Positions 1 through 8,895 are shown, counted from the first letter of the stretch. The stretch: DNA of 64,000 bases from an uncultured Vicinamibacterales bacterium (GCA_958295905.1 OY282382.1:2566001-2630000), one strand, 5' to 3'. Notes: generated by a model from the sequence alone, not told the origin. Program-made: numbers and translations.

Positions 1-104
1 TTCATGTCGCTGATGCGGGCGTTCGTCGAGCACGATGTGCCGATGATGGTCCCGCAGAGCGCGGCGACCGACAGCAGGATGGTGAGGCGATCAGACCGGC
101 CCAT
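1..104 (-). CDS. N-terminal fragment of an exported or membrane-anchored protein
   Basis: Thirty-four codons run from an ATG at 104 off the left edge. They read as a short polar start (MGRSDR) followed by one hydrophobic stretch (LTILLSVAALCGTIIGTSC), a signal peptide or N-terminal anchor. The layout would suit an S41-type C-terminal processing peptidase of the kind common in Acidobacteriota, but too little is present to name it. The gene is divergent from the ankyrin gene at 147, so the roughly 40 bp between the two starts must carry both promoters or part of them. Confidence 0.45.
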   Translation of the reverse strand, partial: MGRSDRLTILLSVAALCGTIIGTSCSTNARISDM

Positions 105-146
105 GCAGGCATCCTACCACGGCCCCGGGTGGCGGCCGGGCGGCGA

Positions 147-1514
147 ATGATGAACAGAGACAACGGCATCGCGGCCGGGGCGCGGGGACGGTGCATCGCC
201 GGCGTCGTCGCGGCGGCGCTCGGTTGGGCGGGAGCGTCCGCGGCGCAGCCGGCGGACGATGCGACGCCGCTGCACCGGGCCGCGCACGCGGGAGACGAGG
301 CGGCGGTCGCCCGGCTGCTCGACGCCGGCGGCGCGGTCGACGCCGCGACTCGTCACGGCGTGACGCCGCTGGCGCTGGCGTCGGCCGGGGGGAACGGCGC
401 CGTCGTGGAGGCGCTGCTCGTGGCCGGGGCCGACGCGAACCGCGCGTCGCCGGAGGGCGAGACGCCGCTGATGGCGGCGGCCCGGACCGGTGTCGTCGAC
501 AGCGTCGAGGCGCTGCTGCGGCATGGGGCTGCGGCGGGCGTCGACGCCCGGGAAGGGTGGCGCGGGCAGACCGCCCTGATGTGGGCGGCGGCCGAGGGCC
601 ATGCGGCGGTCGTCGCCCCCCTGGCGGAGGCGGGGGCGGACGTCGACGCCCGCTCCGACGGGGGGTTCACGCCGCTCGCGTTCGCGGTCCGCGCCGGGCA
701 CGCCGGCGCCGTCGAGGCGCTGCTCGCGGCCGGGGCCCACGTGAACCTCGTCCTGCCCGACGGCACCAGCCCCCTCCACCTGGCGGTCGTCAACGCGCAC
801 TACGACGTGGCGCGGCAGCTTCTGCGGCACGGGGCCGACCCCGCCGCCGCCGGGCCGGGCTGGACGCCGCTCCACCAACTCGTCTGGACCCGCCGGCCGA
901 ACCGGCACTACAACAACCCCGCGGCGTTCCCCACGGGGACGGTCACCGGCCTCGAGCTGGCCCGCGCCCTCGTCGCCCACGGCGCCGACGTCGACGCCCG
1001 CCAGACGGCCGAGCCGCGCGACGGCTACCGCAACCAGCTCAACCGCACCGGCGCCACCCCGTTCCTCCTCGCGGCCAAGGCCGTCGACCTCGACATGATG
1101 CGCCTGCTGCTCGATCTCGGCGCCGACCACCGGCTGACGAACGAGGACGGAACCACCGCCCTGCTCGTCGCGGCCGGCGTCGGCATCTGGTCGTCGAGCG
1201 AGAGCCCGGGCAGCGCCGAAGAGGCCCTCGAGGCGGTGAAGCTGATGGTCGCGCTGGGCGACTCGGCCACCACCGTCGACGCCAACGGCGACGCCGCCCT
1301 CCACGGCGCGGTCATGCGCGGCTCGAAAGAGCTCGTCCTCTACCTGCTCGAGCAGGGCGCGGCGCTGAATCCCGTCAACGAGCGGGGCTGGACCCCGCTG
1401 ACCATCGCGCAGGGCATCTTCTACGCCAACCTCGGCCGGCGCTGGCCCGACATGGAGGCGCTGCTGCTCGGTCTCGGCGCCACGTCGCCCACCGCCCCCG
1501 AGCCTCCCCGGTAA
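147..1514 (+). CDS. Secreted ankyrin-repeat protein
   Basis: A 455-residue protein. The ATG at 147 gives a clean signal peptide (CIAGVVAAALGWAGASAAQP); a GTG at 129 is a less likely start. The rest is a run of about ten ankyrin repeats with the usual signatures (TPLHRAAHAGDEAAVARLL, TPLMAAARTGVVDSVEALL, TALMWAAAEGHAAVV, TPLHLAVVNAHYDVARQLL). It breaks for a longer loop around residues 245-300 (YNNPAAFPTG to YRNQLNRTGATPF) before the last repeats. Such proteins act as periplasmic or outer-surface protein-binding scaffolds and no enzymatic residues are visible. The long loop between repeats is a feature shared by acidobacterial relatives (family recollection). Confidence 0.85.
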   Translation: MMNRDNGIAAGARGRCIAGVVAAALGWAGASAAQPADDATPLHRAAHAGDEAAVARLLDAGGAVDAATRHGVTPLALASAGGNGAVVEALLVAGADANRASPEGETPLMAAARTGVVDSVEALLRHGAAAGVDAREGWRGQTALMWAAAEGHAAVVAPLAEAGADVDARSDGGFTPLAFAVRAGHAGAVEALLAAGAHVNLVLPDGTSPLHLAVVNAHYDVARQLLRHGADPAAAGPGWTPLHQLVWTRRPNRHYNNPAAFPTGTVTGLELARALVAHGADVDARQTAEPRDGYRNQLNRTGATPFLLAAKAVDLDMMRLLLDLGADHRLTNEDGTTALLVAAGVGIWSSSESPGSAEEALEAVKLMVALGDSATTVDANGDAALHGAVMRGSKELVLYLLEQGAALNPVNERGWTPLTIAQGIFYANLGRRWPDMEALLLGLGATSPTAPEPPR

Positions 1515-1725
1515 ACCGCAGCCGGCCGCGTCCGTCATCCCGCTCGAACCGGTTCTTCGCCGGAAAGCCCCGCGGCGCCGCTACCAAGCGGGCTCGCGCA
1601 CCGTCCTGCCCGCCCCGCGCGGTAGCCCGTGACGAGGTGACGGGCGATTCTTTTGCCCGGCGGGCGCTCTTCAGCCCGCTGGTGCCCTTGCCGCTCTCGG
1701 TGCGGCGCGGGTTCACCACGGGCGG

Positions 1726-2163
1726 CTATCCCGGCTGCGGCGGCGTGTGGACGATCTCGTACTTGATGCCCTCGAGGTCCTTGAAGAAGCACGCGTAGTA
1801 GCCCGGCGGCACGTACTCCGGGTACTCCCGCGGCGGGCTCACGATCATGGCTCCGATCTTCGTCACTTCGCGATGCAGCCGATCGACGTCGGCGCGGGAC
1901 TCCGCCCTGAACGCGAGGTGATGCAGTGCGCCGGGCCTGCGGCGATGGACGGTGTCGCCCTGGAACGCGCTTCTCGGCGAGTTGATGGCGAAACCCAGCC
2001 GCGGATGCAGGTATTCCACGACGTGCAGATCGTGATCTTCGAGCACGGCGCTGCTCCTGCTCTCGATATCGAAGCCGAGGAGCGGAAGGAGCTTGTCGTA
2101 GAACGGCGCCGCGACGCTCATGTCCCGCACGGTGATCTCGATGTGGTCGATGATCGGTTCCAT
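1726..2163 (-). CDS. VOC family (glyoxalase/bleomycin-resistance fold) protein
   Basis: A 145-residue protein with one vicinal-oxygen-chelate domain. The first beta strand carries the metal-ligand His of the family (IIDHIEITVRD), a second His lies in PGALHHLAFRAE, and the final strand KDLEGIKYEIVH carries the conserved Glu/Asp. The ATG at 2163 is preceded by AAGAGGAA at good spacing, so the upstream in-frame extension was not used. Members include dioxygenases, lyases and antibiotic-binding proteins; the substrate cannot be read here. It lies downstream of, and on the same strand as, the DUF368 gene, about 68 bp away. Confidence 0.85.
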   Translation of the reverse strand: MEPIIDHIEITVRDMSVAAPFYDKLLPLLGFDIESRSSAVLEDHDLHVVEYLHPRLGFAINSPRSAFQGDTVHRRRPGALHHLAFRAESRADVDRLHREVTKIGAMIVSPPREYPEYVPPGYYACFFKDLEGIKYEIVHTPPQPG

Positions 2164-2230
2164 CCCGCCATTCCTCTTGCCACGACCGGCGCACGCGTTG
2201 CCGTCGGACGCCGCGGTCGGCGGCCTTCGA

Positions 2231-3229
2231 TCAATCGGGTCGTCGGTCGCCCCCGATGCGCGCAATCGCGGTCGTCACCGCCAGGCCGGAGACCATGAGG
2301 ACGAGGGCGCCGGCGACCTGGCCGCCCGACGGCCGGAAGGGCGCGGGCGGCCAGTCCTCGGGATCGATGCCGGGGAGAGACGCCTCGGTGACGACCTGTC
2401 CGCGCACGATCTCGCCCGGCGCCGGCTCGACCGGCTGCTGGAAGGGCCAGAGCCCGGCCACGGCGCCGAGCAGGAGTCCGAGCAGAGCCCCCAGCGTGAC
2501 TTGGCGGTGGCGGTCCAGCAGCCACCGCAGCAGATTGGAGACACCCACGATGCCGGCGGCGACGCCGAGACCGACGGGCAGCAGGAGCGCCGAGGCGTTG
2601 AGCAGCAGCGCGGCATCCCGGTCGAAGAGACCGGCCTTCAGCGTGTCGACGGCGCCGAGAATCGTCTCGTACTGGCCCAGGAGGAGCAGCAGGTAGCCGC
2701 CGCTGACGCCGGGCAGGATCATCGCCGCGGCGCCGGCCAGGCCGGACACGAACAGCAGAAGCCGGCTCGCTTCACCGCCGGCGCTTCCGGCGCCGAGCCC
2801 GAGCTGCATGAGAAGCATGAGCAGGGCGGCCCCGGCCGCACCCGCATAGACGGCCGGCGTGGCCGGTCTGGCGAGGCGCCACACCAGGGGCACGCCCCCG
2901 AGGGTGAGCCCGATGAACATGCTGTACATGGCCCAGCGTTGTCCGATCACCAAGCCGCGCATCGGTCCCGCCAGCAGCAGAATGGCCAGGGCCGCGGCGC
3001 CGCCGACGGCGGCCGGCAGCACGAGGGTGCGTCGGGTGAACCGGAACGTCGTGACGCCGGCGACGGCCGCGATGAACGCGGGATAGACGCCGGCCGCGAG
3101 CAGCATGGTGCCGCCGCTGATGCCGGGGACGAGATTGGCGAGGCCCATCAGGGCCCCGCCGATCGCGCCGCGAATCGCGAGGGACGGCAGGGAGCCGGCG
3201 GCGGCCGGCCCCGCGTTGTCGGCGGTCAT
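2231..3229 (-). CDS. DUF368 family multi-pass membrane protein
   Basis: About 332 residues and strongly hydrophobic, with the family signatures GGALMGLANLVPGISGGTM near the N-terminus and ILPGVSGGYLLLLLGQYE in the middle: two PGxSGG hairpins in an internally duplicated layout, with about eight to ten membrane helices. DUF368 proteins relate to the DedA/undecaprenyl-phosphate translocase area in recent literature, so a role in recycling lipid carriers is possible but not shown here. The start is ambiguous because the 84-bp tandem repeat upstream supplies in-frame ATGs at 3229 and 3313. The inner one is chosen because it gives the usual length; no clear ribosome binding site precedes either. 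Confidence 0.8.
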   Translation of the reverse strand: MTADNAGPAAAGSLPSLAIRGAIGGALMGLANLVPGISGGTMLLAAGVYPAFIAAVAGVTTFRFTRRTLVLPAAVGGAAALAILLLAGPMRGLVIGQRWAMYSMFIGLTLGGVPLVWRLARPATPAVYAGAAGAALLMLLMQLGLGAGSAGGEASRLLLFVSGLAGAAAMILPGVSGGYLLLLLGQYETILGAVDTLKAGLFDRDAALLLNASALLLPVGLGVAAGIVGVSNLLRWLLDRHRQVTLGALLGLLLGAVAGLWPFQQPVEPAPGEIVRGQVVTEASLPGIDPEDWPPAPFRPSGGQVAGALVLMVSGLAVTTAIARIGGDRRPD

Positions 3230-3447
3230 CGGATGGGTGACGGTGGCTTCCCGCCGGGGGCTCATCGGCCTCGGCCCGCCGGCGGCGGCCGGTTCCGCGT
3301 TGTCGGCGGTCATCGGATGGTGACGGTGGCTTCCCGCCGGGGGCTCATCGGCCTCGGCCCGCCGGCGGCGGCCGATTCCGCGTTGTCGGCGGTCATCGGA
3401 TGGGTGACGGTGGCTTCCCGCCGGGGGCTCATCGGCCTCGGCCCGAC
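3197..3447. repeat. 84-bp tandem repeat, three copies, spanning the DUF368 start
   Basis: The unit beginning GCGTTGTCGGCGGTCATCGG starts at 3213, 3297 and 3380. The first period is 84 bp, a multiple of three, so it keeps frame; the second copy has lost one G (GGATGGTGA against GGATGGGTGA), giving a period of 83 and breaking the frame. Each copy carries a minus-strand ATG (ATGACCGCCGACAAC), so copies 1 and 2 offer alternative starts for the DUF368 gene. Confidence 0.9.
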
Positions 3448-3524
3448 GCCGGCGGCGGGCCCGTGGGGACCGCGCCGCCGGGTTGGAATGAAGATGCCGC
3501 CGGGTCGGAGCCGGGGGGGGGCCG

Positions 3525-4535
3525 CTACTGCTGCGAACCCTCCTCGGCCGCGGCCCGGTCGTCCGCCCGCGCGCCGGACAGGATGCCCTCCATCGAGTAG
3601 TTGCCCTCGTGGCAGGCGTACTCGAACAGCGGAGTGTCGGTCCGCTGCATGGGCATCGACGCCGTCCAGGGGATCGCCCACGTGTCGAGGTCGGTCACCG
3701 TGAACGTGTACTCGAGGGTGTCTTCGTCGATGCGGGTGAAGCGTTCGACCAGCGTCATGTTCCTGGTCGACGCGACCCCGGAGCCCCCGGAGGTCAGGGG
3801 GATCCACCGGCGCTGCTCGTTGAAGTTCGCCGACTCGATGACGAGGGTGTCGCCCTCCCAGTACCCGCGCGAGTCGCCCGACCAGAGACGGATGTCCTCG
3901 TCGAGGACGGGACGGCCGTCGAGGGGCACGAAGCGCGACGTGTGCACCATCTCGGTGTGGATGACGACGTGGTCGGGGGTCTGGAAGAGCTGCATGTTCT
4001 GGTTGTAGGCGAGCGGCGTGATCGGCGGGCCGGCGTTGAACCCCACGATGCACCGATCGGACGAGTTGCGGTCCGTGTAGGAGTCGGCGGGGTGCTCGGC
4101 CATGTGCGCGCGACGCGCCTCGGCGCGCTCGCCGCCGACCTCGGACAGCTCCGGGAACCGACCGGTCGGGGGATCCGTGATCAGCGACGTGCGCCGCGTC
4201 TCGATCGGCCGGGTGCCCCGGTCCATCCAGAAGTTGTTGTAGGCCCCGACGTTCCCGCCGGCCTCGGTCCTCTGCGCTTCCCTCTCCCAGAGCTCGATGT
4301 CCCGCTCGACCGCCTCCTGTTCCAGGGTCGCGGCCTCCTCCGGCGTCAGGAACGCCTGGTCACCCAGGTCTTCCGGCCGTTCCAGCGGCGTGATGGTGCG
4401 GAAGTCCCAGATGCCCTGCAGATCCGGCGCCCCCCACGGGGTCCGGGGCGCGGTCTGGGACGCAACCGGCATGGCGGCGGCCAGCGCCGCCACCGCGATG
4501 ACCGCGAATGCCGCGACGAGATGTCGGTGGTTCAT
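3525..4535 (-). CDS. Uncharacterised secreted protein (acidobacterial hypothetical family)
   Basis: 336 residues with a signal peptide (LVAAFAVIAVAALAAAMPVASQ). The mature start WGAPDLQGIWDFRTITPLERP belongs to a family of secreted hypothetical proteins seen repeatedly in Vicinamibacteria-like genomes; no named domain is recognised. Other visible segments are a charged, Glu-rich helix (residues 60-90), a Cys-containing core (SSDRCIVGFNAGPP), and a late C-terminal strand region (GYWEGDTLVIESANFNE, TLVERFTRIDEDTLEYTFTV) that looks like a small beta domain. AGGAGA precedes the ATG at 4535 with good spacing. The C-terminus (ADDRAAAEEGSQQ) is low complexity. Function unknown; the last-third pattern suggests ligand or carbohydrate binding, which is only a guess. 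Confidence 0.75.
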   Translation of the reverse strand: MNHRHLVAAFAVIAVAALAAAMPVASQTAPRTPWGAPDLQGIWDFRTITPLERPEDLGDQAFLTPEEAATLEQEAVERDIELWEREAQRTEAGGNVGAYNNFWMDRGTRPIETRRTSLITDPPTGRFPELSEVGGERAEARRAHMAEHPADSYTDRNSSDRCIVGFNAGPPITPLAYNQNMQLFQTPDHVVIHTEMVHTSRFVPLDGRPVLDEDIRLWSGDSRGYWEGDTLVIESANFNEQRRWIPLTSGGSGVASTRNMTLVERFTRIDEDTLEYTFTVTDLDTWAIPWTASMPMQRTDTPLFEYACHEGNYSMEGILSGARADDRAAAEEGSQQ

Positions 4536-4610
4536 TGCAACTGCTCTCCTGGTTCTCTGGATCGTCGTGCCACGCCTGCCCATCATGCCCCCGGACGGCG
4601 GTCGCGCGCA

Positions 4611-4685
4611 AGGATGCACGTCAGGAAAAGTGAGACGCCGCCGGCCGGCCCCCGAGGCACCCCATGGCGCCAAGCCCCAACAGGC
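4611..4685. repeat. Short dispersed repeat, copy 1 (partner at about 6715-6792)
   Basis: GCACGTCAGGAAAAGTGAG followed by GGCCCCCGAGGCACCCCAT recurs as GCACGTCAAGAAAGTGAGG followed by GGCCCCGAGGCGCCCCAT at 6718-6783. Both copies lie upstream of genes for secreted proteins. They are imperfect, and no terminal repeats or target duplications were seen, so this may be a shared leader or REP-like sequence. Confidence 0.45.
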
Positions 4686-4813
4686 TCGTCGGGTACCGGC
4701 CCTCATCCGAGACCCGACCACGGCGTCGGGATTCAACGCAACTCCCCGGACAGGCCTCGGCTCGGCCGCGCAACGCGCGGCAGATGCCCGGCATGTCACG
4801 ACGGTTCGACGAG

Positions 4814-5269
4814 TCACGACTCCCGATCGAGGCAGACTCCACGCGGCGCCCCGGCGACGTCGACGCCCTGCATGACCCGCCGGGCGCTGGCTTCCTCCAG
4901 CGCGTAGAGGGGATCGAGCATCCGCCCGGTCGTCACCGAGGTGTTGCCCGCGAAGCGGACCCGCCACTGCAAACGGCCGTCGAAGGTCTCGGGCACGACC
5001 ATCACGCAGGCGAATCGATGCCGCCCCGGCCGGAAAACCGTGGGCTGGCCGCGGTCCGGGGCGCCGGAGAGAAACCCGTTGTCGCCGGCCGCGATGGTCA
5101 CGTCGACGCGGTTCGCGTTGTGGTAGCCGAACGCCAGGGTCAGCGACGCGTCGGCGTTGCGGACGAAGCCGTCGTAGATGAGGTGGACGGGGTGCCGCGG
5201 CTGGGCCGCCGCCGCGGACGCGGCGGCCGCAACGATCAACGGCGCGAGGACGACGGCGGCGCGCCGCAT
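4814..5269 (-). CDS. Small secreted protein, function unknown
   Basis: 151 residues with a signal peptide (AAVVLAPLIVAAAASAAAAQ). The mature part has beta-rich features (VHLIYDGFVRNADASLTLAFGYHNAN, RHRFACVMVVPETFDGRLQWRVRF) and resembles small Ig-like secreted domains. It starts 4 bp after the stop of the cytochrome/monooxygenase-like gene, so the two are almost certainly co-transcribed. That pairing suggests an accessory or partner subunit of the haem/copper protein, by position only. The YHNANR phrase echoes YHDNSAANR in the neighbour, possibly distant homology between this protein and the neighbour's C-terminal domain. Confidence 0.7.
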   Translation of the reverse strand: MRRAAVVLAPLIVAAAASAAAAQPRHPVHLIYDGFVRNADASLTLAFGYHNANRVDVTIAAGDNGFLSGAPDRGQPTVFRPGRHRFACVMVVPETFDGRLQWRVRFAGNTSVTTGRMLDPLYALEEASARRVMQGVDVAGAPRGVCLDRES

Positions 5270-5273
5270 GCCG

Positions 5274-6566
5274 CTATTCCTCCGCCTGCAGTGCGGCGTA
5301 CTCGTCCTCCGAGATGTGGAAGTAGTCCAGCCAGCCGATGTTCATCTCGTCGATGGTCCGCTGGCCCCAGCCGACGGCGGCGGTGGGGTCGGGGTTGACG
5401 CGGTTGGCGGCCGAGTTGTCGTGGTACGCGGTGACGTGCATGACGGTGCCCGCCGGCAGGGTCAGCGGCGTCTCGTACACGTAGGTCGGCTGCCAGTCCC
5501 ACGCGAACCGGTTGACGTCGCTCAGCAGCTCGGGGCGCGCGGCGCCGGGCCGGATCGCCTCCAGGGTCATCGCCCTGCCCCGGTAGTGCATGTGGGGCTG
5601 GAAGCTGATGATCCGCGTCGGCGCGGGCAGGGTGAAGTACGCGTCGCTGCGCACGTTCGGCGCGCCCGGCGGAATGATCAGGTCGGCGCGGTTGGACACC
5701 GCCTTCGTCGTGACCACGTAGTCCGGCTCGTAGCCGGCCGGGTAGAGCTTGATGCCGACCCGGGTCTGGTCGGTGAAGCTCCGCTCGTCGTCCGGCAGGT
5801 AGTGGAGCTGGAGCCGAATCCGGTCGTCCTTGCCCAGCCGCCGCGCGTAGCCGTCCTCGAAGTAGTCGCCGACGAAGTCGCCGCGCGCGCGGTTGGCGAG
5901 CAGTTCGCGCACCCCGCGCGGTCCTCCGCCGTCGTCCGCGTCGCCGCCCTCGTTCCGCACGGCGTAGACCAGCACGTGATGCACGACGCGCGACTCGCCC
6001 GGCATCACCTGGATCCACTTGATGTAGCGGTCCTCGGTCAGCCCCGTCGCCATCTCGGGCTCGGGATAGGTCTCGGTCGAGTTCGGGGGCACCACGACCG
6101 GCGGGCTCGTGACCACCAGATCCGGCTCCTCGCCGTGATACCAGGTGTCGACGGCGGGCCACTCGACCGGCGTCGGCGCGTCGGCGGGGTTGCCGCGCGG
6201 GGCGCCCTGGTCGACCCAGCGGGCGATGGTGGCGATCTGCGCGTCGCTCAGCGACGGGTCGTCGCGGTACGCGCCCACCGTCCGGTCTGCGAACCACGGC
6301 GGCATGACCCGCGCCTCGACCCGCTCCCGGATGGCGCGCGCCCACGGCCGCACCTCCTCGTAGGTCAGGAGCGACATCGGCGTGAACATGTCGGGCCGGT
6401 GGCACACCTGGCAGGAGCGCTGCAGGATGGGGAGCACGTCGCGGGTGAAGGTGGGGTGTTCGGGGACGGCGCCCCCGTCGTTCGCGGCCGCGGGAGGCGG
6501 GCTCGCCGCCGCGCACGCCAGGAGCGCGCCGAGGACGACCACGGTCGGTTTCAACGCCGCTGACAT
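5274..6566 (-). CDS. Secreted cytochrome c fused to a copper type II monooxygenase-like domain
   Basis: 430 residues. A signal peptide is followed by a monohaem cytochrome c domain (CQVCH at about residue 50, axial Met in MFTPMSLLTYEE). The C-terminal two thirds resemble the copper type II ascorbate-dependent monooxygenase fold: HHVLVY (about residue 200) and QPHMHYRG (about residue 330) would be the His clusters that bind the two copper sites, with a final VTAYHDNSAANR. GGAGG lies 8 bp before the ATG at 6566. The fusion would let electrons from the haem reach copper, but the true substrate is unknown; acidobacterial relatives are usually annotated only as cytochrome c or hypothetical. It heads an operon with the small secreted protein at 4814. 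Confidence 0.8.
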   Translation of the reverse strand: MSAALKPTVVVLGALLACAAASPPPAAANDGGAVPEHPTFTRDVLPILQRSCQVCHRPDMFTPMSLLTYEEVRPWARAIRERVEARVMPPWFADRTVGAYRDDPSLSDAQIATIARWVDQGAPRGNPADAPTPVEWPAVDTWYHGEEPDLVVTSPPVVVPPNSTETYPEPEMATGLTEDRYIKWIQVMPGESRVVHHVLVYAVRNEGGDADDGGGPRGVRELLANRARGDFVGDYFEDGYARRLGKDDRIRLQLHYLPDDERSFTDQTRVGIKLYPAGYEPDYVVTTKAVSNRADLIIPPGAPNVRSDAYFTLPAPTRIISFQPHMHYRGRAMTLEAIRPGAARPELLSDVNRFAWDWQPTYVYETPLTLPAGTVMHVTAYHDNSAANRVNPDPTAAVGWGQRTIDEMNIGWLDYFHISEDEYAALQAEE

Positions 6567-7037
6567 ATTGCGCCTCCTCGTCCGGTTCCCGGACGTGCGA
6601 TCCGATATCCGCCGGGCAGGCCCCATTCTACCCGGAACGCATCGGCCCTGCGGCTCCCGCCCGCCGACCGACCCTGCCGGCGTTCGTTGGCCGGCGACCG
6701 TCGCCCCGTCGCCCGGGTGCACGTCAAGAAAGTGAGGCGGTGCCGTTGGGGGTATCCGGCGCCGGCGGCCCCGAGGCGCCCCATCGCGTCGAAGCCCGAA
6801 GGCCCGTTCGGAGGGCATCCAGGTCGGGAACGGGATCGGAATCGCCAATCCGGCGGCGACAGGGCGGTCGTCTCACAATCTGACGTGCACCCCCGTCGCC
6901 CGGCGTTGTTGACACCCCGGAGGACAGCGCCGATGATGGCGGCACCGCGCCGCCCGGAGCGTGCGGCAGCGGGTCGGGGACCCCGTCTTTCTGTCGGGCC
7001 GGCAGGCGCTGCGGCCCCGGCGGTCAGGAGCCGTGCG
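6567..7037. promoter_or_regulatory. Divergent intergenic region between the haem/copper operon and the PQQ dehydrogenase
   Basis: 471 bp with no convincing gene. It must contain promoters for both divergent transcription units. It holds the second copy of the short repeat beginning GCACGTCAAGAAAGTGAGG (about 6718-6783). No clear sigma-70 boxes could be picked out in this GC-rich stretch. Confidence 0.35.
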
Positions 7038-8840
7038 ATGCAGACGCAGTTTCGAGCTTCACGCCTTGCCTTGGGGATCGCGCTGGCGATCGCGACGTTC
7101 GCGGCGGCGCCGGCGGGCGTGTCGGCGCAGTCCTCGGACCCGTTCGTGCCCGTCACCGACGCGATGCTCCACGATCCCGCCCCGGAAGACTGGCTGACGT
7201 GGCGCCGCACCCTCGACGGGTGGGGCTACAGCCCGCTGGACCAGATTGACCGCGGCAACGTCGGCAAGCTGCGGATGGTCTGGTCGCGCGGCCTCGCGGC
7301 GGGGCGGCAGGAAGGCACGCCGCTCGCCTACCGCGGCGTCCTCTACATGCCGCAGTCGAGCGACGTCATCGAGGCCATCGACGCGGTGACCGGCGATCTG
7401 AAGTGGCGGCACCGCCGGAACCTGCCCGACGACGTGTACGACTTCGTCGGCGGCAACGCCCGCAACAACCGGAACATCGCCATCTACGACCGGTTCATCG
7501 TCAACACCAGCGACGACGACTACGCGTTCGGGCTCGACGCCGAGACCGGCGAAATCGCGTGGGAGACGCAGATCTTCGACTACCAGGTGACGCCGGCGGG
7601 GCACAGCTCGGGGCCCATCATCGCCGACGGCAGGGCCATCTCGGGACGGAGCTGCCGTCCCCAGGGCGGGCCCGAGTCGTGCGTCATCGTGGCCCACGAC
7701 GCCCGGACCGGCGAGGAGCTGTGGCGGCGGCGGACGGTGCCGGCGCCGGGCGAGCCGGGCGACGAGACGTGGGGCGACGTGCCCTACGAAGAGCGGGTGC
7801 ACGTGGGCACTTGGATGCCGGCGAGCTACGACCCCGAACTGCGGCTGATCTACCAGGGGACGTCGGTCACGTCGCCGGCCCCGAAGTTCATGCTCGGCGG
7901 GGTCGATAACACGCACCTCTACCACAACTCGACGCTGGCCCTCGACGTCGCCACCGGCGAGATCCGCTGGCACTACCAGCATCTGAACGACCACTGGGAC
8001 CTCGACCATCCCTTCGAGCGCATCCTCGTCGACACCGCGGTCGCCCCCGACCCGGCGCACGTGAGCTGGATCAACCCCCGGATCCAGCCCGGCGAGGTGC
8101 GCAGGGTGACGACGGGCATTCCCGGCAAGACCGGCGTGGTCTACACGCTCGACCGCGAGACCGGCGAGTTCCTGTGGGCCACCCCCACCGTCGTCCAGAA
8201 TGTCATCAGCGGCATTGACGGCGCGACGGGCGCGGTGACGGAGAACGCGGAGGTCGTGTTCACGGCGGTGGGGCAGCAGGTCTTCGCATGCCCGACCTGG
8301 AACGGCGGCAAGGACTGGGAGGCGGGCGCCTACAGCCCCCTGACGAACACCATGTACATGCCGCTGCGCAACACCTGCGCGCGCATGCTGGCGACGACCA
8401 CGTTCCCCGACGACACCCCGGCCGCGCGGACCGAGAGCCGGTCGCGCACCTACGCCATCGCCTACCGCCACCAGTTGGCGCCCGGCAACGAGAATGCGGG
8501 CACGGTGCGCGCGATCTCCGCCGAGACCGGCGAGACGGTCTGGATGCACGAGCAGCGCGCCGCGACGATGTCGCTGGTGGCGACGGGCGGGGGACTGCTC
8601 TTCGGCGGCGACGTCGCCGGACGGTTCCGGGCCTTCGACCAGGAGACCGGCGAGGTGCTCTGGGAGATCAACCTCGGCTCGCCGGTGAGCGGCTTCCCGA
8701 TCAGCTATGCCGTCGACGGCCGGCAGTACGTCGCGGTCGGCACCGGCGCCGGGGGCACCGCGTCGCACTTCAGCGCCCTGACCCCGGAGATCCGTCCCAG
8801 CTCGGGCAACACCCTCTTCGTGTTCGCCCTGCCTGAATAG
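7038..8840 (+). CDS. Secreted PQQ-dependent alcohol/glucose dehydrogenase-like protein
   Basis: 600 residues with a signal peptide (ALGIALAIATFAAAPAGVSAQ). The mature protein is an eight-bladed quinoprotein propeller: blades show the AxDxxTGxxxW docking motif (AIDAVTGDLKWRH, GLDAETGEIAWET, ALDVATGEIRWHY, AISAETGETVWMH, AFDQETGEVLWEI). NDHWDLDHPFERI occupies the place of the catalytic Asp region of methanol/ethanol dehydrogenases. The vicinal Cys-Cys disulfide of classical quinoprotein alcohol dehydrogenases is absent; two separated cysteines sit in GRSCRPQGGPESCV instead. No C-terminal haem motif is present, so electrons must pass to a separate carrier. The ATG at 7038 has GGAG upstream. It would oxidise an alcohol or sugar in the periplasm; the substrate is not readable. 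Confidence 0.9.
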   Translation: MQTQFRASRLALGIALAIATFAAAPAGVSAQSSDPFVPVTDAMLHDPAPEDWLTWRRTLDGWGYSPLDQIDRGNVGKLRMVWSRGLAAGRQEGTPLAYRGVLYMPQSSDVIEAIDAVTGDLKWRHRRNLPDDVYDFVGGNARNNRNIAIYDRFIVNTSDDDYAFGLDAETGEIAWETQIFDYQVTPAGHSSGPIIADGRAISGRSCRPQGGPESCVIVAHDARTGEELWRRRTVPAPGEPGDETWGDVPYEERVHVGTWMPASYDPELRLIYQGTSVTSPAPKFMLGGVDNTHLYHNSTLALDVATGEIRWHYQHLNDHWDLDHPFERILVDTAVAPDPAHVSWINPRIQPGEVRRVTTGIPGKTGVVYTLDRETGEFLWATPTVVQNVISGIDGATGAVTENAEVVFTAVGQQVFACPTWNGGKDWEAGAYSPLTNTMYMPLRNTCARMLATTTFPDDTPAARTESRSRTYAIAYRHQLAPGNENAGTVRAISAETGETVWMHEQRAATMSLVATGGGLLFGGDVAGRFRAFDQETGEVLWEINLGSPVSGFPISYAVDGRQYVAVGTGAGGTASHFSALTPEIRPSSGNTLFVFALPE

Positions 8841-8888
8841 CCGTGCATGGTCCGCGGGCGTCCAAGTTCATGCAATACAGTGTGTAAA
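8838..8888. repeat. 51-bp dispersed sequence (copy at about 34375-34426)
   Basis: The stretch GAATAGCCGTGCATGGTCCG to CATGCAATACAGTGTGTAA occurs here directly after the PQQ gene stop and again at 34375-34426, with one base different. It borders IS debris in both places and probably marks the end of a lost mobile element. Confidence 0.6.
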
Positions 8889-8895
8889 GTACGAG

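Noticed and set aside
1375-1719. Minus-strand frame downstream of the ankyrin gene
   Set aside because: Lys/Arg/Ser-rich start (NPRRTESGKGTSGLKSARRAK) looked like a basic protein tail, but the frame overlaps the ankyrin gene end and has no family resemblance.
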